Positions 28,385 through 38,881 of a stretch of 64,000 nt of DNA are shown here, piece by piece (the first letter of the stretch is position 1; each line of letters opens with the position of its first letter). The notes beneath the pieces are model-generated. The model did not search any database. It was not told where the DNA came from and saw nothing but the letters and a program-made list of their open reading frames with translations. Source of the DNA: Pseudomonas lini (lineage in GTDB: Bacteria; Pseudomonadota; Gammaproteobacteria; Pseudomonadales; Pseudomonadaceae); the NCBI RefSeq assembly GCF_030812475.1, contig NZ_JAUSSR010000010.1:1-64000 (forward strand), read 5' to 3'. The translations under genes and the position numbers were made by a program.

Positions 28385-28480
28385 CTTGTGGGAGCGAGCT
28401 TGCTCGCGATGGCGGTATTTCATTCAATATCAATATTGACTGACCCACCGCCATCGCGAGCAAGCTCGCTCCCACAGGGG
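28385..28480. repeat. REP doublet with long perfect arms
   Basis: GTGGGAGCGAGCTTGCTCGC continues into GATGGCGGT and is mirrored by ACCGCCATC plus its complement. This gives an inverted repeat of about 29 bp around an AT-rich loop. It lies between the LysR gene stop and pncB. Confidence 0.88.
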
Positions 28481-28492
28481 CTGGGGGCAACC

Positions 28493-29404
28493 CTAAATAG
28501 ATGACATTTGCGGACTATCAATCTGCTCCAACATCCACTTCACAAAATCCCGCACTTTCGGCACATCCGCCGCATGCTCCGGGTACGCCAGGTAATAGGC
28601 ATCGGTACTGGGCATCGCGTGCTTCCAGGGTATGACCAGCTTGCCGTCGGCCAATTCCTCTTCCACCAGAAACTTCGGCAACAGCGCCACACCGCAGCCG
28701 ACCTGGGCAGCGCGGATGCACATGTAGAAGGTTTCGAAGCGTGGGCCGTGGTAACTGTGTTCGGTATGGTAGCCCTGGCTGTCGAACCAGTCATGCCAGG
28801 CCTGGGGGCGGGAGGCGTTTTGCAGCAGGACCAGGTCGGTGAGCTGCGTAGGATCGGTGAATGGCGTGTCCGGCAGGCTGCCTGGTGCACACACAGGAAC
28901 AAGCTCTTCGCTGAACAGCTTCAGGCATTCGGTGCCGGGGCGCGAACCCTGGCCAAAATAGAAAGCCAGGTCGCTGCGACCCTGCAGCAGATCGTCGGCT
29001 TCCTGTTCGCTGCACAGGTCCAGGTGGATCGACGGGTGGCGCAGGCGCCAGCCTTTCAACCGTGGCACCAACCAGCGAGCGCCGAAGGTCGGAGGCGTGG
29101 AGACGCGCAGGACTTCGGTTTCACCGCCGTAGGAGCGCAGGTAATGGGTCGACATCTCGACTTGGGTGAGGATTTTTCGTACTTCTACCAGGTACAAATC
29201 TCCGGCCGGGGTCATTTGCAGGCGGCGGCGTACCCGACGGAACAGTAGGTGCTGCAATAACTCTTCGAGTTGCGCGACCTGTTTACTCACCGCGCTCTGG
29301 GTGAGGTTCAGCTCTTCTGCGGCCCGGGTGAAACTCAAATGCCGGGTCACAGCCTCGAAACACTGCAGTGCGGTGATCGACGGCAGATAGCGTTTGTTCA
29401 GCAT
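28493..29404 (-). CDS. LysR-family transcriptional regulator
   Basis: 303 residues. The N-terminal winged HTH (ITALQCFEAVTRHLSFTRAAEELNLTQSAVSKQVAQLEELL) is followed by a LysR substrate-binding domain that contains RVSTPPTFGARWLVPRL, as in the GcvA-like branch. It is divergent from amaB with a 175-bp gap. A LysR gene is next to amaAB in P. putida too (from memory), so it probably regulates lysine/pipecolate catabolism. Confidence 0.9.
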   Translation of the reverse strand: MLNKRYLPSITALQCFEAVTRHLSFTRAAEELNLTQSAVSKQVAQLEELLQHLLFRRVRRRLQMTPAGDLYLVEVRKILTQVEMSTHYLRSYGGETEVLRVSTPPTFGARWLVPRLKGWRLRHPSIHLDLCSEQEADDLLQGRSDLAFYFGQGSRPGTECLKLFSEELVPVCAPGSLPDTPFTDPTQLTDLVLLQNASRPQAWHDWFDSQGYHTEHSYHGPRFETFYMCIRAAQVGCGVALLPKFLVEEELADGKLVIPWKHAMPSTDAYYLAYPEHAADVPKVRDFVKWMLEQIDSPQMSSI

Positions 29405-29579
29405 GGGCGGTCCTTTCTTCTTGTCTCTTTATTGCCAGCAATGCACAGCATGAATAAACGGAATGATATCTCTCTTAAAGGTCGTTTGTTGAGTAACCTC
29501 GGGGGCGCTAAAACTACAGGTCTGATCAGTCGTGATTTTCCGGCTGCCCACTTTCTGTTTTTTGCTTGAGGAGTGACCC

Positions 29580-31070
29580 ATGGTTGCCGCATTGCTTGAT
29601 CGTCTTGGTGTGAACCCGGCCCTGTATCAGAACGGCAAAGTGCCGGTGCATTCGCCAATCGATGGCAGCCGCATCGCCGCCGTGAACTGGGAAGGCGCCG
29701 CCGAAGTCGAGCAGCACATCAGTCGCGCAGATCATGCGTTCGAACTGTGGCGCAAAGTCCCGGCGCCGCGCCGTGGCGAACTGGTGCGTCAACTGGGCGA
29801 CATCCTGCGTGAGTACAAGGCCGACCTCGGCGAGCTGGTGTCCTGGGAGGCCGGCAAGATCACCCAGGAAGGCCTGGGTGAAGTTCAGGAAATGATCGAC
29901 ATCTGCGATTTCGCCGTCGGCCTGTCCCGCCAGCTGTACGGCTTGACCATCGCTTCCGAGCGTCCAGGCCACCACATGCGCGAAACCTGGCACCCCCTGG
30001 GCATTGTCGGCGTGATCAGCGCGTTCAACTTCCCGGTCGCGGTCTGGGCCTGGAACACCACGCTGGCGCTGGTCTGCGGTAACCCGGTGATCTGGAAACC
30101 GTCGGAGAAAACCCCGCTGACCGCCCTGGCTTGCCAGGCGCTTTTCGACCGCGTGCTGAAAAACTTCAGCGACGCACCCCCGCACCTGAGCCAAGTGATC
30201 ATTGGCGGTCGCGATGCCGGCGAAGCGCTGGTCGATGACCCGCGTGTCGCCCTGATCAGCGCCACCGGCAGCACCCGCATGGGTAGCGAAGTGGCACCGA
30301 AGATCGCCGCACGTTTTGCCCGCAGCATTCTCGAACTGGGCGGCAACAACGCGATGATCCTCGGCCCGAGCGCCGACCTGGACATGGCCGTGCGTGCGAT
30401 CCTGTTCAGCGCCGTCGGCACCGCGGGCCAGCGTTGCACCACGCTGCGTCGCCTGATTGCCCATGAATCGGTGAAGGAAGAAATCGTCACCCGACTCAAG
30501 GCCGCTTACTCCAAAGTGCGCATCGGCAACCCGCTGGAAGGCAACCTGATTGGTCCGCTGATCGATAAACACAGCTTCGAAAACATGCAGGACGCACTGG
30601 AACAGGCCTTGAGTGAAGGTGGCCGGGTATTCGGTGGCAAGCGCCAGCTGGAAGATAAGTTCCCTGGTGCCTATTACGTCTCGCCGGCGATCGTTGAAAT
30701 GCCGGAGCAGAGCGATGTGGTGTGCAGCGAAACCTTCGCACCGATCCTGTACGTGATCGGTTACAACGATTTCGAAGAGGCGCTGCGCCTGAACAATGCC
30801 GTGCCACAGGGCCTGTCATCGTGCATCTTCACCACTGACGTGCGTGAAGCCGAGCGGTTCATGTCGGCAGTGGGCAGCGACTGCGGCATCGCCAACGTCA
30901 ATATCGGCCCGAGCGGCGCGGAAATCGGCGGCGCGTTCGGTGGCGAAAAAGAAACCGGCGGTGGTCGTGAATCGGGCTCCGATGCATGGCGCGGCTATAT
31001 GCGTCGTCAGACCAATACCGTGAACTATTCCCTGGAGCTGCCGTTGGCTCAGGGCATTACGTTCGACTGA
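29580..31070 (+). CDS. amaB: L-piperidine-6-carboxylate / alpha-aminoadipate semialdehyde dehydrogenase
   Basis: 496 residues of the aldehyde dehydrogenase superfamily (ALDH7/AmaB type). The NAD-binding region includes GVISAFNFPVAVWAWN and SATGSTRMG. The catalytic Glu is in LELGGNNAMI and the catalytic Cys in GTAGQRCTTLRR. It oxidises the semialdehyde formed from pipecolate to 2-aminoadipate in D-lysine/pipecolate degradation. TTGAGGAG precedes the ATG. It is followed by a REP doublet and amaA. Confidence 0.93.
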   Translation: MVAALLDRLGVNPALYQNGKVPVHSPIDGSRIAAVNWEGAAEVEQHISRADHAFELWRKVPAPRRGELVRQLGDILREYKADLGELVSWEAGKITQEGLGEVQEMIDICDFAVGLSRQLYGLTIASERPGHHMRETWHPLGIVGVISAFNFPVAVWAWNTTLALVCGNPVIWKPSEKTPLTALACQALFDRVLKNFSDAPPHLSQVIIGGRDAGEALVDDPRVALISATGSTRMGSEVAPKIAARFARSILELGGNNAMILGPSADLDMAVRAILFSAVGTAGQRCTTLRRLIAHESVKEEIVTRLKAAYSKVRIGNPLEGNLIGPLIDKHSFENMQDALEQALSEGGRVFGGKRQLEDKFPGAYYVSPAIVEMPEQSDVVCSETFAPILYVIGYNDFEEALRLNNAVPQGLSSCIFTTDVREAERFMSAVGSDCGIANVNIGPSGAEIGGAFGGEKETGGGRESGSDAWRGYMRRQTNTVNYSLELPLAQGITFD

Positions 31071-31080
31071 TCGGTGATCC

Positions 31081-31182
31081 CCTGTAGGAGCGAGCCTGCT
31101 CGCGATGGACTTAAGAACGCCGCGTTTAGCCAGTAAACACGCGTTATCGTTAACGACCATCGCGAGCAGGCTCGCTCCCACA
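31081..31182. repeat. REP doublet between amaB and amaA
   Basis: CCTGTAGGAGCGAGCCTGCT and AGCAGGCTCGCTCCCACA are inverted, extended by CGCGATGG/CCATCGCG. The element sits inside the probable amaB-amaA transcript. Confidence 0.88.
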
Positions 31183-31223
31183 TTTGAAGTGTGTGTTGGT
31201 TAGGTTTCGGTTGGAGTCTGGCA

Positions 31224-32507
31224 ATGCCGTTACACGAAGAGTGTCTGTGGGAAAAACTGACGCCGCAAAGGCCGGACAATTCGGCGCTCAAGGGCGAAGT
31301 GAGGGTCGATGTCTGTGTCATTGGCGCCGGTTTCACCGGTTTGTCGGCGGCGGTGCATCTGCTGGAACAAGGTAAAAGTGTCTGCGTGCTGGAAGCCCAT
31401 CGTGCCGGTCATGGCGGTTCCGGACGCAATGTCGGGCTGGTCAACGCCGGGATGTGGATTCCACCGGACGAGATCGAAGAAGGGTTTGGCGAAGCGGTGG
31501 GCAGTCAGCTCAATCGCATGCTCGGTGCGGCACCGTCCCTGGTGTTCAGCCTGGTCGACAAATACAACATCGATTGCCAGTTGCGCCGCGAAGGCACGCT
31601 GCACATGGCGCACAACGCTCGCGGCGAGGCAGACCTGCGCAGCCGTGAACAACAATGGAAGCGTCGCGGCGCGCCGGTGGAACTGTTGACCGGTCAAGCC
31701 TGCGAACAAGCGACGGGCACCAAAAAGATCGCCGCCGCACTGCTCGATCGGCGTGCCGGCACCCTCAACCCGATGGCCTACACCTGCGGCCTGGCCAACG
31801 CGGCCATCGGCCTTGGCGGTCAATTGTTCGATCATTCCCCGGTGACCCGACTCGAACGTCAGGGCCAGCGCTGGTCGGTGCAGACGGCCCAGGGTTCGGT
31901 GCTTGCCGAGCAAGTGGTGATTGCCTCCAATGCTTACACCGAAGGCGACTGGACCGAGTTGCGGCGCAATTTCTTCCCCGGTTACTACTATCAGGTGGCT
32001 TCGGTCCCACTGACCGAGGACGCGGCGCAACACATTCTTCCCGGTGGCCAAGGTTCCTGGGATACCCGCCAGGTCCTCAGCAGTATTCGTCGGGACAAGG
32101 ACGGACGCCTGTTGCTGGGCAGTCTGGGCAACGGCAATAAGAAGCCGACCTGGTTTCTCAAGGCCTGGGCCGACCGGGTTCAGCAGCACTATTTTCCCTT
32201 CCTGAAAACGGTGGAGTGGGAGTGCACCTGGACCGGCTGCATCGCTTTCACCCCGGACCATTTGATGCGTCTGTTCGAGCCGGCGCCCGGACTGGTGGCT
32301 GTCACTGGCTACAACGGGCGGGGGGTGACCACGGGTACGGTCGTCGGCAAAGCCTTTGCCGATTACTTGTGTAACGGAAATCCTGATGCTTTGCCGATTC
32401 CGTTCGCGCCGATGCAGCCATTGGCGGGGGCAGGATTGCGCAGCTGCCTGTACGAGGCCGGCTTTTCGCTGTATCACGCAGGCCAGTGCCTGCGGATCGT
32501 TATTTGA
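31224..32507 (+). CDS. amaA: FAD-dependent L-pipecolate oxidase
   Basis: 427 residues from ATG 31224 (MPLHEECLWEKL), supported by a GGAG ribosome-binding site. Longer starts lack one. The DAO-type FAD-binding motif is VDVCVIGAGFTGLSAAVHLLEQG followed by LEAHRAGHGGSGRNVGLV, and the C-terminal FAD contact is VTGYNGRGVTTGTVVGK. In P. putida AmaA oxidises L-pipecolate to piperideine-6-carboxylate, the substrate that AmaB takes after hydration. The adjacency to amaB strongly supports this rather than a generic amino-acid oxidase. Confidence 0.9.
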   Translation: MPLHEECLWEKLTPQRPDNSALKGEVRVDVCVIGAGFTGLSAAVHLLEQGKSVCVLEAHRAGHGGSGRNVGLVNAGMWIPPDEIEEGFGEAVGSQLNRMLGAAPSLVFSLVDKYNIDCQLRREGTLHMAHNARGEADLRSREQQWKRRGAPVELLTGQACEQATGTKKIAAALLDRRAGTLNPMAYTCGLANAAIGLGGQLFDHSPVTRLERQGQRWSVQTAQGSVLAEQVVIASNAYTEGDWTELRRNFFPGYYYQVASVPLTEDAAQHILPGGQGSWDTRQVLSSIRRDKDGRLLLGSLGNGNKKPTWFLKAWADRVQQHYFPFLKTVEWECTWTGCIAFTPDHLMRLFEPAPGLVAVTGYNGRGVTTGTVVGKAFADYLCNGNPDALPIPFAPMQPLAGAGLRSCLYEAGFSLYHAGQCLRIVI

Positions 32508-32579
32508 TTGTTGAAATATGTTGCTGAAAGCGGCGATTTTGCGCGCAGCGACTAGCCTGTAGTGGTGCGGGTTGTAGCA

Positions 32580-32726
32580 GTTGCGCACCGGCAGTGTGCA
32601 CTTCGGTGACGCACGTTGTTACAGGCTGGTTGCACTTCGTTTGTCGCCGCGGTTGCAATGATGGCGCATGCGGGTTGCGCCTTTGAAAATAATTGGTTTC
32701 ACCTCCCGCGGTTTAGACGGTTGCAC
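32580..32726 (+). promoter_or_regulatory. Phased GTTGCRC repeat array (candidate enhancer)
   Basis: The direct repeats are GTTGCGC at 32580, GTTGCAC at 32629, GTTGCAA at 32652, GTTGCGC at 32674, GTTTCAC at 32696 and GTTGCAC at 32720. Spacings are 49, 23, 22, 22 and 24 bp, so every copy lies on the same helix face. The array ends 74 bp upstream of a sigma-54 promoter, which is where enhancer-binding activators normally bind. Confidence 0.6.
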
Positions 32727-32799
32727 ACCCAATGAAAATGGGATCGAAACAGTCGAAAGAACAATAAGGTAGCGGCTTTTCTCAGAATAAAAAAACCGA

Positions 32800-32815
32800 T
32801 GGCACGGCCCTTGCT
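32800..32815 (+). promoter_or_regulatory. Sigma-54 (-24/-12) promoter of the amino-acid transporter operon
   Basis: TGGCACGGCCCTTGCT matches the consensus TGGCAC-N5-TTGCW with the invariant GG-N10-GC spacing (GG 32801-32802, GC 32813-32814). It lies 56 bp upstream of the ATG of the binding-protein gene. Confidence 0.85.
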
Positions 32816-32870
32816 CTGAGCATTCGGAGAAGTCGCAGTGCCAACTAAAAAAACCATGGAGCACCACCTC

Positions 32871-34004
32871 ATGTCCCAGACGTTTTACAAAAAAGGCTTT
32901 CTGGCCCTCGCAGTGGCAGCTGCGTTGGGTGTTTCTGCGTTTGCACAGGCTGACGTAAAAATTGGTGTGGCGGGTCCGATGACAGGTGCCAACGCGGCAT
33001 TTGGCGAGCAGTACATGAAGGGTGCACAGGCGGCGGCCGATGCGGTCAACGCAGCGGGCGGCGTCAATGGGGAAAAAATCGTACTGGTCAAGGGCGACGA
33101 CGCCTGCGAACCGAAACAGGCTGTGACGGTCGCCAAGGACCTGACCAACCAGAAAGTCGTTGGCGTGGTCGGTCACTTCTGCTCCTCGTCGACCATCCCG
33201 GCTTCCGAGATCTACGATGAAGCGGGCATCATTGCGATCACTCCAGGTTCGACCAACCCGGCGGTAACCGAGCGCGGACTGAGCGCCATGTTCCGTATGT
33301 GCGGGCGTGACGACCAGCAAGGCATCGTGGCCGGCGACTACATTGTCGACGTGCTCAAGGGCAAGAAAGTCGTGGTCCTGCACGACAAGGATACCTACGG
33401 CCAAGGCCTGGCGGACGCTACCAAGGCCCAGCTGGAAAAACGCGGCGTGAAGCCGGTGCTGTATGAAGGCCTGACCCGGGGCGAGAAAGATTTCAGCACC
33501 ATCGTCACCAAGATCCGCGGCGCTGGCGCCGACGTCGTCTACTTCGGCGGTCTGCACCCGGAAGCCGGTCCTCTGGTGCGTCAACTGCGTGAGCAAGGTC
33601 TCAAGGACGTCAAGTTCATGTCCGACGACGGCATCGTGACCGACGAACTGGTGACCACCGCTGGCGGTCCGCAATTCGTCGACGGCGTGCTGATGACCTT
33701 CGGCGCCGACCCACGCATGCTGCCAGACAGCAAGACCGTGGTGGATGAGTTCCGCAAGAAGGGCACCGAGCCTGAAGGCTACACCCTGTACGCCTATGCT
33801 TCGGTCCAGACCTTGGCCGCTGCCTTCAACGGCGCCAAGTCCAACAACGGCGAGAAAGCCGCCGAGTGGCTGAAGAGAAACCCGGTCAAGACCGTGATGG
33901 GCGAGAAGACCTGGGACGCCAAGGGCGACCTGAAAGTCTCCGACTACGTGGTTTACCAGTGGGACAAGGACGGCAAATACCACCAGCTGGAAAAACAGAA
34001 GTAA
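32871..34004 (+). CDS. Branched-chain-type amino-acid ABC transporter, periplasmic binding protein
   Basis: 377 residues from ATG 32871, chosen because GGAG lies nine bases upstream. In-frame starts at 32838 and 32856 add only MPTKKTMEHHL. A signal peptide (KKGFLALAVAAALGVSAFAQA) is cleaved before DVKIGVAGPMTGANAAFGEQ. The protein is a type I periplasmic-binding fold of the LivJ/LivK/BraC class, with Cys pairs at DACEP and HFCSSS typical of the family. The ligand is probably a branched-chain or other aliphatic amino acid. Proximity to amaAB leaves lysine-pathway compounds possible. A REP element separates it from the permease genes. Confidence 0.92.
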   Translation: MSQTFYKKGFLALAVAAALGVSAFAQADVKIGVAGPMTGANAAFGEQYMKGAQAAADAVNAAGGVNGEKIVLVKGDDACEPKQAVTVAKDLTNQKVVGVVGHFCSSSTIPASEIYDEAGIIAITPGSTNPAVTERGLSAMFRMCGRDDQQGIVAGDYIVDVLKGKKVVVLHDKDTYGQGLADATKAQLEKRGVKPVLYEGLTRGEKDFSTIVTKIRGAGADVVYFGGLHPEAGPLVRQLREQGLKDVKFMSDDGIVTDELVTTAGGPQFVDGVLMTFGADPRMLPDSKTVVDEFRKKGTEPEGYTLYAYASVQTLAAAFNGAKSNNGEKAAEWLKRNPVKTVMGEKTWDAKGDLKVSDYVVYQWDKDGKYHQLEKQK

Positions 34005-34035
34005 GGGCTGACTCGATCGGCTGATCCCCACAGAT

Positions 34036-34144
34036 CCCCTGTAGGAGCGAGCTTGCTCGCGAAAAACGTCAACGATAACGCGTACTTGCTGATTAAACGC
34101 ATTGTCCTCGGGTTCTTCGCGAGCAAGCTCGCTCCTACAGGGGG
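34036..34144. repeat. REP doublet inside the transporter operon
   Basis: CCCCTGTAGGAGCGAGCTTG and its inverted partner CAAGCTCGCTCCTACAGGGG lie between the binding-protein gene and the first permease gene. A stable 3' structure at this position could raise binding-protein mRNA relative to the permease mRNA (inference). Confidence 0.88.
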
Positions 34145-34251
34145 CGGTGGCGGCCAGGCCGATCGCGACTGACATTGCTCATCTGTATTTTCCTTAGAAG
34201 AACCGCACACCCCCCACAGGTGTGCAGGTTCTCACTGCGTGAGATTGCGTT

Positions 34252-35166
<915 letters not shown>

Positions 35167-35169
35167 GCG

Positions 35170-36453
35170 ATGTCTTCAACCACTAAAAAAACCATTGATC
35201 TGAAAAGAAGCCTGGTTGACGCGATTCTTGCCGGTCTCGTGGCCCTGATTGTGTTCGGCCCGATTGTCGGCGTGGTCCTGGACGGCTACGGCTTCAACCT
35301 GGAAACGACCCGGGTGGCATGGATTGTCGCCATCGTCATGGCCGGCCGCTTTGCCCTGAGCCTGTTCCTGCAAACCCCCAAGGGCCTGAGAATCCTCGAG
35401 GGCTTTGAAAGCACCGGCTCCGGGGTGCATGTATTGCCTCCTGACTACAAATCCCGGTTGCGCTGGATCATTCCGGTGTTGATCGTCGTCGCCGTGGTGT
35501 TCCCGTTTTTCTCCAACTCCTACCTGCTGGGCGTGGTCATCCTCGGGCTGATCTACGTGCTGCTGGGCCTGGGGCTGAACATCGTGGTCGGCCTGGCCGG
35601 CTTGCTCGACCTGGGTTACGTGGCGTTCTACGCCATCGGAGCCTACGGACTGGCGCTGGGTTATCAATACCTGGGGCTGGGTTTCTGGACGGTGCTGCCG
35701 CTGGCGGCGATAACGGCTGGCCTGGCCGGTTGCATCCTGGGTTTCCCGGTGCTGCGACTGCACGGTGACTACCTGGCGATCGTGACCCTGGGCTTTGGTG
35801 AAATCATCCGCCTGATCCTCAATAACTGGCTATCCCTGACCGGCGGCCCGAACGGGATGGCGGCGCCGTTGCCGACCTTCTTCGGCCTCGAGTTCGGTAA
35901 ACGAGCGAAGGAGGGGGGAGTTCCGTTCCATGAGTTTTTCGGCATCGCCTATAACCCGGACGTGAAGTATTACTTCATTTATGCGGTGTTGTTCCTGGTG
36001 GTATTGGCCGTGCTGTACGTCAAACATCGCTTGACCCGCATGCCGGTCGGCCGCGCCTGGGAAGCCTTGCGCGAAGACGAAATCGCTTGCCGTTCCATGG
36101 GCCTGAACCACGTACTGGTCAAGCTCTCGGCGTTCACCATCGGCGCATCGACGGCTGGCCTGGCCGGCGTGTTCTTCGCCACCTATCAAGGCTTCGTCAA
36201 TCCAACCTCGTTCACCTTCTTCGAATCGGCACTGATCCTTGCCATTGTAGTACTGGGCGGCATGGGCTCGACCATTGGCGTGGTCATCGCCGCATTCGTG
36301 CTGACCGTGGCCCCTGAACTGTTGCGCGGCTTCGCCGAATACCGCGTATTGCTGTTCGGCATCCTGATGGTGTTGATGATGATCTGGCGACCGCGCGGCC
36401 TGATTCGGATCAGCCGTACCGGTGTGACCCCGCGTAAAGGAGTAGCGCCATGA
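35170..36453 (+). CDS. Branched-chain-type amino-acid ABC transporter permease (LivM/BraE)
   Basis: 427 residues, a LivM-type permease. The N-terminal extension with extra membrane segments (about residues 15-120) is typical of the long gammaproteobacterial form. The core has NIVVGLAGLLDLGYVAFYAIGAYG and the coupling loop GRAWEALREDEIACRSMGLN. Its stop overlaps the next gene's ATG by four bases. Confidence 0.94.
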   Translation: MSSTTKKTIDLKRSLVDAILAGLVALIVFGPIVGVVLDGYGFNLETTRVAWIVAIVMAGRFALSLFLQTPKGLRILEGFESTGSGVHVLPPDYKSRLRWIIPVLIVVAVVFPFFSNSYLLGVVILGLIYVLLGLGLNIVVGLAGLLDLGYVAFYAIGAYGLALGYQYLGLGFWTVLPLAAITAGLAGCILGFPVLRLHGDYLAIVTLGFGEIIRLILNNWLSLTGGPNGMAAPLPTFFGLEFGKRAKEGGVPFHEFFGIAYNPDVKYYFIYAVLFLVVLAVLYVKHRLTRMPVGRAWEALREDEIACRSMGLNHVLVKLSAFTIGASTAGLAGVFFATYQGFVNPTSFTFFESALILAIVVLGGMGSTIGVVIAAFVLTVAPELLRGFAEYRVLLFGILMVLMMIWRPRGLIRISRTGVTPRKGVAP

Positions 36454-37318
36454 GCGAAGTCGTACTCTCGGTCGAGAAATTGATGATGCACTTCGGCGGC
36501 ATCAAGGCGTTGAGCGATGTCAGCCTCAAGGTGCACCGCAACTCGATCTTCGCCCTGATCGGCCCCAACGGTGCCGGCAAGACCACCGTGTTCAACTGCC
36601 TGACCGGGTTCTACAAGGCCTCTGGCGGCAAGATCGAACTCAATACCCGTGGCGAGCGAACCGACGTGATCCAGCTGTTGGGCGAATCATTCAAAGCCGT
36701 CGATTTCGTTTCACCGAAAAGCTTTATCACTCGGCTGCGCTTCAAGATGTTTGGCGGTACCCACCTGGTTAACCGGGCGGGCCTGGCGCGCACGTTCCAG
36801 AACATTCGCCTGTTCAAGGAAATGTCGGTGCTGGAAAACCTGCTGGTCGCCCAGCACATGTGGGTCAACCGCAACCTGATGGCCGGTATCCTCAACACCA
36901 AGGGCTACCGCAAGGCCGAAAGCGATGCGCTGGACCATGCGTTCTACTGGCTGGAAGTGGTGGACCTGGTGGACTGCGCCAACCGTCTGGCCGGCGAGCT
37001 GTCCTATGGGCAACAACGCCGCCTGGAAATCGCCCGGGCCATGTGCACCCGGCCACAGATCATCTGTCTCGACGAACCGGCCGCCGGCCTCAACCCTCAG
37101 GAAACCGAAGCGCTGAGCGCGATGCTCCGGCTGCTGCGTGACGAGCACGATCTGACCGTGGTGCTGATCGAACATGACATGGGCATGGTAATGAGCATTT
37201 CCGATCACATCGTGGTATTGGACCACGGCATCGTCATCGCCGAAGGCGGGCCTGAAGCCATTCGCAACGATCCCAAGGTCATTGCCGCCTACCTGGGCGC
37301 CGACGAAGAGGAGGTGGT

Positions 37319-37322
<4 letters not shown>
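36450..37322 (+). CDS. Branched-chain-type amino-acid ABC transporter ATPase (LivG/BraF)
   Basis: 290-residue ABC ATPase. Walker A is GPNGAGKTTVFNCLTG, the signature is LSYGQQRRLEIARAM, Walker B is ICLDEPAAGLNP, and the switch His is in VLIEHDMGMV. The LivG-type insertion lies between Walker A and the Q loop (residues 70-115). It is translationally coupled on both sides by ATGA-type overlaps. Confidence 0.95.
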
Positions 37323-38035
<713 letters not shown>

Positions 38036-38057
38036 GTTCCCCTGCTGTAAAAAACAG

Positions 38058-38088
38058 GCCCCGACGAGCAATCGCCGGGGTTTTTTTA
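38058..38088 (+). terminator. Rho-independent terminator of the transporter operon
   Basis: CCCCGACGA, loop GCAA, and TCGCCGGGG form a stem with one A/C mismatch. A seven-T run follows. Confidence 0.9.
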
Positions 38089-38109
38089 CGTCCTCAAACA
38101 CCGCAAATT

Positions 38110-38203
38110 CCTTGTGGGAGCGGGCTTGCTCGCGAAGGCGGTGTTTCAGCCACTTTGATGCTGGATGTGCTGCCGTCTTCGCGAGCAAGCCCACTCCCAG
38201 AAG
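38110..38203. repeat. REP doublet
   Basis: CTTGTGGGAGCGGGCTTGCT with CGCGAAGGCGG faces CTTCGCGAGCAAGCCCACTC in inverted orientation, just after the transporter terminator. Confidence 0.85.
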
Positions 38204-38881
38204 GATCTCCATGTGCTTTTTGGAAATTGTGGAAAACAATATTCACGACCTCCCAAAGCGCGACATAAAGTCGCTGCAAATAGTTGTTTTGTCACAGTTT
38301 TGACTTGTCCCCGTTTGCTGTGGAACTGGCTGTGAATAACGTGGGAGTAGGTGGCTGAAAGCCTTTGAAAACGCGGCCTGCAGCGATGTGGTTGTTTTTT
38401 GATCAGTCGTTTTTGTCGGGCGTGAAGCCGCCGTTGTCAACCTTTTTAATGATGGCGAAAGCGGGTCGAAATCATAGAAGGCAGCCTGTGGATAAGTCTG
38501 TGACTAAACTCTGGAAAGACCCGGCTGGAGGCCGTAGTTACTGGCTTGGCGCCATCGTTGGTTTTACCTGAATCGTGCAAATTGCCTTAGCGCTGCACGG
38601 GAGGGCGGCCAGGGTCAAGCGGAAAAATTTCAAAACTGCTCTTAAAGCCTTGTGCACAGCGGGTTTCAGCTTTTTCACTTGCCCCCTGAATGTGTGGATG
38701 GGGTTGTGGATAAGGTGCGTGCACATGGCTGTAACCCAAGCAGGGCAAGGCTTAGCCATGATTGATCAGTTTTCATCCAAAAACGCGATCTCGTGTTGCC
38801 GGTGGAAGCCGGTCGGGGCATGCTGCCAGCTGATTTTTTCTATCTCACTGGCTGCCCGTCAGCCGAAGCAAGGAGAACACG
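38204..38881 (+). other. Non-coding region with a cluster of DnaA-box-like 9-mers
   Basis: This is about 680 bp without a convincing gene. It holds TGTGGAAAA (38228), TGTGAATAA (38331), TGTGGATAA (38487) and TGTGGATAA (38705), all in one orientation, with the variant TGTGGATGG at 38693. The complement TTATCCACA is the consensus DnaA box, and TTATTCACA fits TTATNCACA. T-rich stretches such as GGTTGTTTTTTGATC lie between them. It could be a DnaA titration or reactivation site, or a DnaA-regulated promoter region. No replication gene is adjacent. Confidence 0.45.
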
